From NCBI GenBank assembly GCA_017936205.1, contig JAGBGB010000285.1, positions 1 to 18,879 on the forward strand: 18,879 nucleotides of DNA, in the 5' to 3' direction. Shown piece after piece: positions 15,601 to 18,879 of the stretch. The notes under the pieces are model-generated. The model was not told the DNA's origin and ran no database searches. It worked only from the letters and a program-made list of their open reading frames with translations. The DNA is from Oscillospiraceae bacterium. GTDB taxonomy: Bacteria; Bacillota; Clostridia; Oscillospirales; Oscillospiraceae. The translations under genes and the position numbers were made by a program. The first letter of the stretch is position 1. Each line of letters starts with the position of its first letter.

Positions 15601-18574
15601 CCTTGCGTGGCAGGTCAATAGCGGACGATCCAATTTTGCAGGGCAAACCTTCCGCTTGGGGGCTGATTTAGATCTTGCATCCAGAGAATGGATCCCCATT
15701 GGCGGCAATACCACAGCTCCCTCCAATAGCGGCTATGCCTTTGCCGGAACCTTCGACGGTCAGGGGCACAGCATTCGGAATCTACGGATCACAAGCGGAA
15801 ACTGCTTTGTGGCACTCTTCGGCAGAATGACAGGGAAGCTCTGTAATCTTGGGATCAAGAGCGGTCAGGTCAAGGGCTATGATATTGCAGCAGGTCTGTC
15901 TGCTTATGGCGGCACGGTGGATCGCTGCTATAATGGTGCCAATGTTCAGGGACATAACGGTGTTGGGGGCGTTGTGGCAATGGCGGACAAGCACAGCACC
16001 ACCAACTGCTACAATACAGGCGCCGTCACTGCTACCAATCTCTATGCAGGGGGCGTGGTGGGATATTACTCCTCCGGTGCAGCCGGTGCCGCCATGGAGA
16101 ACTGCTACAATATCGGTACCATTCAGGCTCCTACGGACGCCGGTGGACTGGTAGGTGCAGTCCATACATCAGTGGGTAGTCTCAGCATCCGGAATTGCTA
16201 CAGTCTCAGCGGAAAGACTCTGGTTGGAGGAAACGGTTCCCAGTTCCTCTCCGGCTGCGCTCTGCAAACTGCTGCCCAGCTCCAAGGGGCTGCTGCTAAA
16301 TTAGGCACTGCCTATTGTGTAGATACAAGACTGCGGAATAAGGGCTATCCCACGCTGACCGATCAAGCAGATGACCGATCTGCTGCAGATGCATTGTTCT
16401 TTGACTTCCGTGGGGATACTGCAGCCATTGCCAGATATGCGGACCCTGCCTATGGCGGCTACAACTATGACCGTGGCTATTGGGGCTACAATCCGAAACG
16501 ATCTTCTGCACCTATTTATGGCTCCGATACAGTTTATTTCCACATTGCTCCCACGACGACCAATTATGCATCTGACGGTGTTTCGCCTTATCTCCAGACC
16601 ACGGATATGGGGAACAGCTTGGCTAATACGGCACTGAATTATACTCCCGGAGCTCAGGATTATGTGCAGATACGGTTTAAGATGGAGAATTGTGCCGTAG
16701 AAAGTGGATCGAACCCGCAATTCCGCCTTTACTACGACACCACGGGAACGGGAACCATGGCAGGCTGTGCCAATCATAACATCCCAACTTCAAATCTGAA
16801 CGGTGGTGCATACTTCGTCCTGACACAGAAGCTCCATGACAATGCAGCCTACACAGGGGCAAAGCAGATCGAGTCTATCCGTATGTGCTTCCTCAATGTG
16901 CATTCGGCTGTGGGGAAGTCCGGAGTGATTTCTGTTGACTACCTCTACATCGGACCGGAGTCAGGCTTGCCTACTCCACGGTATACAGTCACCTTTAAGG
17001 GGGCGAATGGTAGCATTCTTGGAACACAGCTCGTCCATAAGGGAGAAACTGCCGACTATACCGGGGCAACACCCACCAAGGCCAGCGACGACACCTATCA
17101 CTACACCTTCAAGGGCTGGGATAAGGCTCTGAGCAACATCACAGCCGATACCGTAGTAACAGCCCAGTTTGATGCTGCTGCCCACAGCTACAGCTACAGC
17201 AGGATCGATGGTGCGAACCATAAGGCTGCCTGCACCTGCGGCTACAGCAAAACTGCAGCCCACACATGGAACAAGGGGACGATCACAACCCAGCCTACCT
17301 GTACAGCAACGGGGATCAAAACCTTTACCTGTACTCTGTGCAATGCAGGGAAGACCGAGACAGTTGCAGCCAAGGGACATACCCCGGTGGTAGATGAGGC
17401 AGTTGCTGCAACCTGTACCGCAGCGGGAAAGACCGAGGGCAGCCATTGCTCCGTCTGTAACGCAGTGATCAAGGCACAGCAGACCGTTGCAGCCTTGGGA
17501 CACAGCCTGCAATACATCAATTTGGATCATACGGAACATGAAGTATCCTGTACAAGATGTGCCTACAGACTTCGAGAAGCCCACAGCTTTACAGAGGGAA
17601 GCTGCGTTTGTGAAGAACCTGAGTTCTTAGCCCCTGTTCAGGACAGCAGCCTTAGGATCTATCATTCCCTGAATCTTGCCAGTGATATTTCTGTGAATTA
17701 TATCCTGTACGCCTCCGCATTGGAGGGATACCAAATGGACACCGTCTATCTGGAATGCAGATACAGGGAATACGAAGGAAATACTGAGGCGGAGGAAGTG
17801 AATGTTCGTCTGCGCCCTGAGTTAAGGGACGGGAAGTATTACTTCACCTTGCATGGCTTGACCGCTGTGCATATGAACACCTCCTTGCAGGCTGTACTTT
17901 ATGGAAGCAAAGACAGGCAGCCTTACTACTCTGCAGCAGATGAGTACAGTATCGGAGCCTATGCTTATGCACAGATGGAAAAAGAAGGAGCAACGGAGAC
18001 ACTAAAGACCCTTTGTGCGGATCTGCTCCGCTACGGTGGGGCTGCTCAGAGCTTTAAGGGTTATAGAACAGATGCTCTTGTGGATGCGGCTATGACAGAG
18101 ACACAGAGGTCTTACCTGTCCGACTTGGAGGCTGTGAGCTTTGGAGATCAAAACACGCAAGGCGACGAGCTGTCTGCACCTGCGATCCAATGGATGGGAA
18201 AGGCTCTGGATCTGAATACTAAGGTAGCTGTTCTCTATGTCATCGATGCTCGGGACTACAGCGGCTTTGTAGAGGCTCTGAGCATTCGTGTCCGATATAC
18301 CGACCTGTTCGGGAAGGAAACGGAAGCTGTTCTGACGGAGGCAGAGCCCTACGGTGATTTGGCAGGCCGTTACTGCTACCGCTTCGAGGGGCTCACCGCC
18401 GCAGAGCTGCGTACGGTGCTGACCGCCGTCGTTTATGAGGGAAATCAACCTGTATCCAATAGCCTGACCTACAGCCCGGATACCTACGGCAGGGGGAAGA
18501 CAGGCACCTTAGGTCACCTATGCAGCTGTCTGTTCGCCTACAGCGACAGTGCAAAGCAATATTTCATGTCATAA
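12680..18574 (+). CDS. Secreted multidomain heparinase II/III-fold polysaccharide lyase with GLUG repeats
   Basis: 1964 residues. A signal peptide (hydrophobic core 4-23, likely cleavage after VKA27) is followed by an alpha-toroid/beta-sandwich lyase (about 40-665). Its motifs resemble the heparinase II/III family: NNLNSW (214-219), PEGPDY (264-269, Y269 a candidate catalytic Tyr), SSHHTDTDIGTF (420-431, active-site His H422/H423), DLGSEDY, and RTEGQNTLVIN (475-485). Next come two homologous GLUG-type blocks (about 672-955 and 956-1232), a beta-rich carbohydrate-binding-like domain (about 1237-1430), an InlB-B/Flg_new repeat (about 1435-1499), a Cys/His-rich stretch with three CxxC and two CxC pairs (1500-1650), and two related C-terminal domains (about 1652-1805 and 1833-1964). 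No LPXTG, SLH or dockerin is seen, so surface attachment may use the C-terminal domains. The enzyme should cleave uronic-acid glycans by beta-elimination outside the cell. Substrate is unknown: host glycosaminoglycan, alginate-like polymer or own capsule. Tandem stops TAA TAG end it. A GGAGGGGAG site precedes the ATG at somewhat long spacing. Confidence 0.87.
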   Translation: MKRLICCFLLFGLLASLWAMVATPVKAASDGNTIAASAEELKELFYGRSAGKHPRLYADEDRFTELKKTICKDPYMEKWYNDVYKYYGEQHLTDTLIWVRTAEQQASGGKKFNDLFDGIGRIANAAFLYRLSGEVRFAQCALKDMMMLAAQSNWDYNFLEMAQISYAMGLGYDWLYDYMTADQRSTICNAIYQKAIQAYYTLPSDQIYWKTGSNNLNSWAYGGLTIGALAIFDSYPDACAAFLSEMVTNIQNSMRIYAPCGSYPEGPDYSVSGLSFTVYTLEACNSVLGTDFGLSEIYGFRESGEYLPAINGYTASFNYGDGGVYQHNTATLFWYANRFRKPELALWQRSKQTHDVYTHDAFFALLWYDPQLLEGYSTTQAQKDYLLRDDVNYQSVATFRSDANSQQQIYAAIKSGYIRSSHHTDTDIGTFVMDAMGVRWFCDLGSEDYSILNNSASGYWDWTEGANRWKHYRKRTEGQNTLVINPSTLAGQKTTAKCQISDYGSLEDGGYAVIDMTDAYSTYGATSVKRGLLLFDGRSRVLLRDEIHCNKSSTVYWFAHTQASISISADGKTATLTRSGKTLQAKIASPSNATFTAMAAEPLTPLDPNPNGQKSNAGFRKLAIKLTGVSSVNLSVVFTPIVTQSDASKALPTAGISGFSSLLQSASSADSLPVNGKGEYEISTAQQLLTFSNLVNSGNSFSGKTVRLKKDLDLQGWTFRPIGGCVSDSSGSGKAFSGIFDGENHVIRNLFLYQPKQYYVALFGNVNGATIRNLGIESGRVFGYDKASGLVGLSVNSTIENCYSKANVIGTGPYHGGLVAQVVLTTNVQNSYYNGTVSGTNTTGGLVAYVSSNSTLNLSHCYHVGALTGTAAYTGMIGYYHTSGSMAAKSISVTKCYSTQRLKGSSVAANSQVESYTASGTITSAKMVSAAIYIGGDFMYDCEWENDGYPVLSWQCNTSLPQNGTITKVSELRLLAWQVNSGRSNFAGQTFRLGADLDLASREWIPIGGNTTAPSNSGYAFAGTFDGQGHSIRNLRITSGNCFVALFGRMTGKLCNLGIKSGQVKGYDIAAGLSAYGGTVDRCYNGANVQGHNGVGGVVAMADKHSTTNCYNTGAVTATNLYAGGVVGYYSSGAAGAAMENCYNIGTIQAPTDAGGLVGAVHTSVGSLSIRNCYSLSGKTLVGGNGSQFLSGCALQTAAQLQGAAAKLGTAYCVDTRLRNKGYPTLTDQADDRSAADALFFDFRGDTAAIARYADPAYGGYNYDRGYWGYNPKRSSAPIYGSDTVYFHIAPTTTNYASDGVSPYLQTTDMGNSLANTALNYTPGAQDYVQIRFKMENCAVESGSNPQFRLYYDTTGTGTMAGCANHNIPTSNLNGGAYFVLTQKLHDNAAYTGAKQIESIRMCFLNVHSAVGKSGVISVDYLYIGPESGLPTPRYTVTFKGANGSILGTQLVHKGETADYTGATPTKASDDTYHYTFKGWDKALSNITADTVVTAQFDAAAHSYSYSRIDGANHKAACTCGYSKTAAHTWNKGTITTQPTCTATGIKTFTCTLCNAGKTETVAAKGHTPVVDEAVAATCTAAGKTEGSHCSVCNAVIKAQQTVAALGHSLQYINLDHTEHEVSCTRCAYRLREAHSFTEGSCVCEEPEFLAPVQDSSLRIYHSLNLASDISVNYILYASALEGYQMDTVYLECRYREYEGNTEAEEVNVRLRPELRDGKYYFTLHGLTAVHMNTSLQAVLYGSKDRQPYYSAADEYSIGAYAYAQMEKEGATETLKTLCADLLRYGGAAQSFKGYRTDALVDAAMTETQRSYLSDLEAVSFGDQNTQGDELSAPAIQWMGKALDLNTKVAVLYVIDARDYSGFVEALSIRVRYTDLFGKETEAVLTEAEPYGDLAGRYCYRFEGLTAAELRTVLTAVVYEGNQPVSNSLTYSPDTYGRGKTGTLGHLCSCLFAYSDSAKQYFMS

Positions 18575-18582
18575 TAGCATAA

Positions 18583-18630
18583 GGGCTGTCTCAAAAAGAG
18601 GATGCTTTGAGACAGCTCTATCTTTTCCGT
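18583..18630 (+). terminator. Rho-independent terminator after the lyase gene
   Basis: GCTGTCTCAAA (18585-18595) pairs perfectly with TTTGAGACAGC (18606-18616), extended by a G-T and a G-C pair, around a 10-nt loop. A pyrimidine/T-rich tail (TCTATCTTTTCC) follows. It sits 9 nt after the tandem stop codons, the expected place for termination. Confidence 0.8.
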
Positions 18631-18661
18631 TTTCGCTTTCAAATTCCGATTTTCCGTACCT

Positions 18662-18814
18662 TTCGTAGGGGCGCGCATTGCGCGTCCGACAACCACCAAG
18701 AATTGGTGGTTGTGAAACATGTTTCGTTTTTTGGAGATATTACATCTTTTTCGGTGGTTTTTGTGTTCATGGCGTAACGCCATGAACCGGACGCGCAATG
18801 CGCGCCCCTACGAA
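18662..18814. repeat. 153-bp composite palindromic element with perfect 27-bp terminal inverted repeats
   Basis: The left arm 18662-18688 (starts TTCGTAGGGGCGCGCATTGC) and right arm 18788-18814 are exact inverted copies; each holds its own CGCGCA-T-TGCGCG mini-palindrome. Abutting the left arm is a hairpin with 11-bp arms (18689-18699/18703-18713), then a 12-bp palindrome GAAACATGTTTC (18714-18725). Abutting the right arm is a hairpin with 10-bp arms (18765-18774/18778-18787). The central 39 nt are T-rich. No reading frame of note is present, and no target-site duplication is obvious. The design fits a non-autonomous MITE or REP-like interspersed repeat. The rest of 18575-18879 holds only the terminator and a GTAGGG motif at the edge. 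Confidence 0.75.
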
Positions 18815-18858
18815 GGGTGCGGTAAATTCCGCTTTGTCGACGAGTGCTTCGTACAACA

Positions 18859-18879
18859 CCGTAGGGAACGGCCTGTGTG
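18859..18879. repeat. Possible start of a second GTAGGG-type palindromic repeat, cut by the window edge
   Basis: CCGTAGGGAACGGCC at 18859-18873 shares the CGTAGGG opening of the composite element's left arm and contains a CCGT...ACGG inverted pair. This suggests a further interspersed palindrome that continues beyond the window. Too little is visible to be sure. Confidence 0.3.

Noticed and set aside
1..18879. CRISPR array, tRNA, rRNA or transposase
   Set aside because: No regularly spaced direct repeats, no cloverleaf with CCA-end features noticed by eye, and no transposase-like protein among the coding regions; a covariance search could still find a small RNA.

Overview
The window looks like chromosomal DNA from a Gram-positive, gut-type Clostridia (Oscillospiraceae/Ruminococcaceae-like). 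The clues are AGGAGG-type ribosome binding sites, balanced base composition, an EpsG-type polymerase, a small PglC-type sugar transferase, a giant secreted protein with GLUG, InlB-B/Flg_new and CxxC modules, and GC-rich palindromic interspersed repeats. The assignment is inferred from gene style; no 16S or other taxonomic marker is present. I saw no tRNA, rRNA, CRISPR array or transposase.

Left half (8450 down to 1, minus strand): one exopolysaccharide/capsule operon with very tight spacing and two ATGA overlaps. In transcription order it holds a polyprenyl-phosphate sugar-1-phosphate transferase, a GT4 glycosyltransferase, a UDP-HexNAc 6-dehydrogenase (WbpO/TviB type), a UDP-GlcNAc 4-epimerase (WbpP type), an EpsG/Wzy-like membrane protein and a cytoplasmic NodB-type deacetylase. 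After a 176-nt gap carrying an inverted repeat come an unusual FkbH-like protein with a cysteine-rich N-terminus and a GT2 glycosyltransferase cut by the left edge. Together they predict a repeat unit built on a lipid carrier, containing GalNAcA-type uronic acid, probably with N-deacetylation and perhaps a glycerate- or lactate-like decoration. Flippase, chain-length control and remaining transferases are not in the window.

Middle (8451-12575): a divergent intergenic region with a promoter on each strand and short palindromes, then a three-gene plus-strand operon. It encodes an FMN/[4Fe-4S]/FAD ene-reductase of the 2,4-dienoyl-CoA reductase/BaiCD/enoate-reductase class and the large and small subunits of aconitase X (AcnX). 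A dehydratase coupled to a C=C reductase suggests a two-step reductive dehydroxylation of an unknown substrate. I regard this as the best candidate for an undescribed pathway here.

Right half (12576-18879): a 13-bp hairpin, then a 1964-residue secreted heparinase II/III-fold polysaccharide lyase followed by two GLUG blocks, a carbohydrate-binding-like domain, an InlB/Flg_new repeat, a CxxC/His-rich segment and a tandem C-terminal domain of unknown function. A terminator and a 153-bp composite palindromic element with perfect 27-bp terminal inverted repeats follow. The lyase may act on uronic-acid glycans, possibly related to the polysaccharide made by the neighbouring operon; that link is inference.
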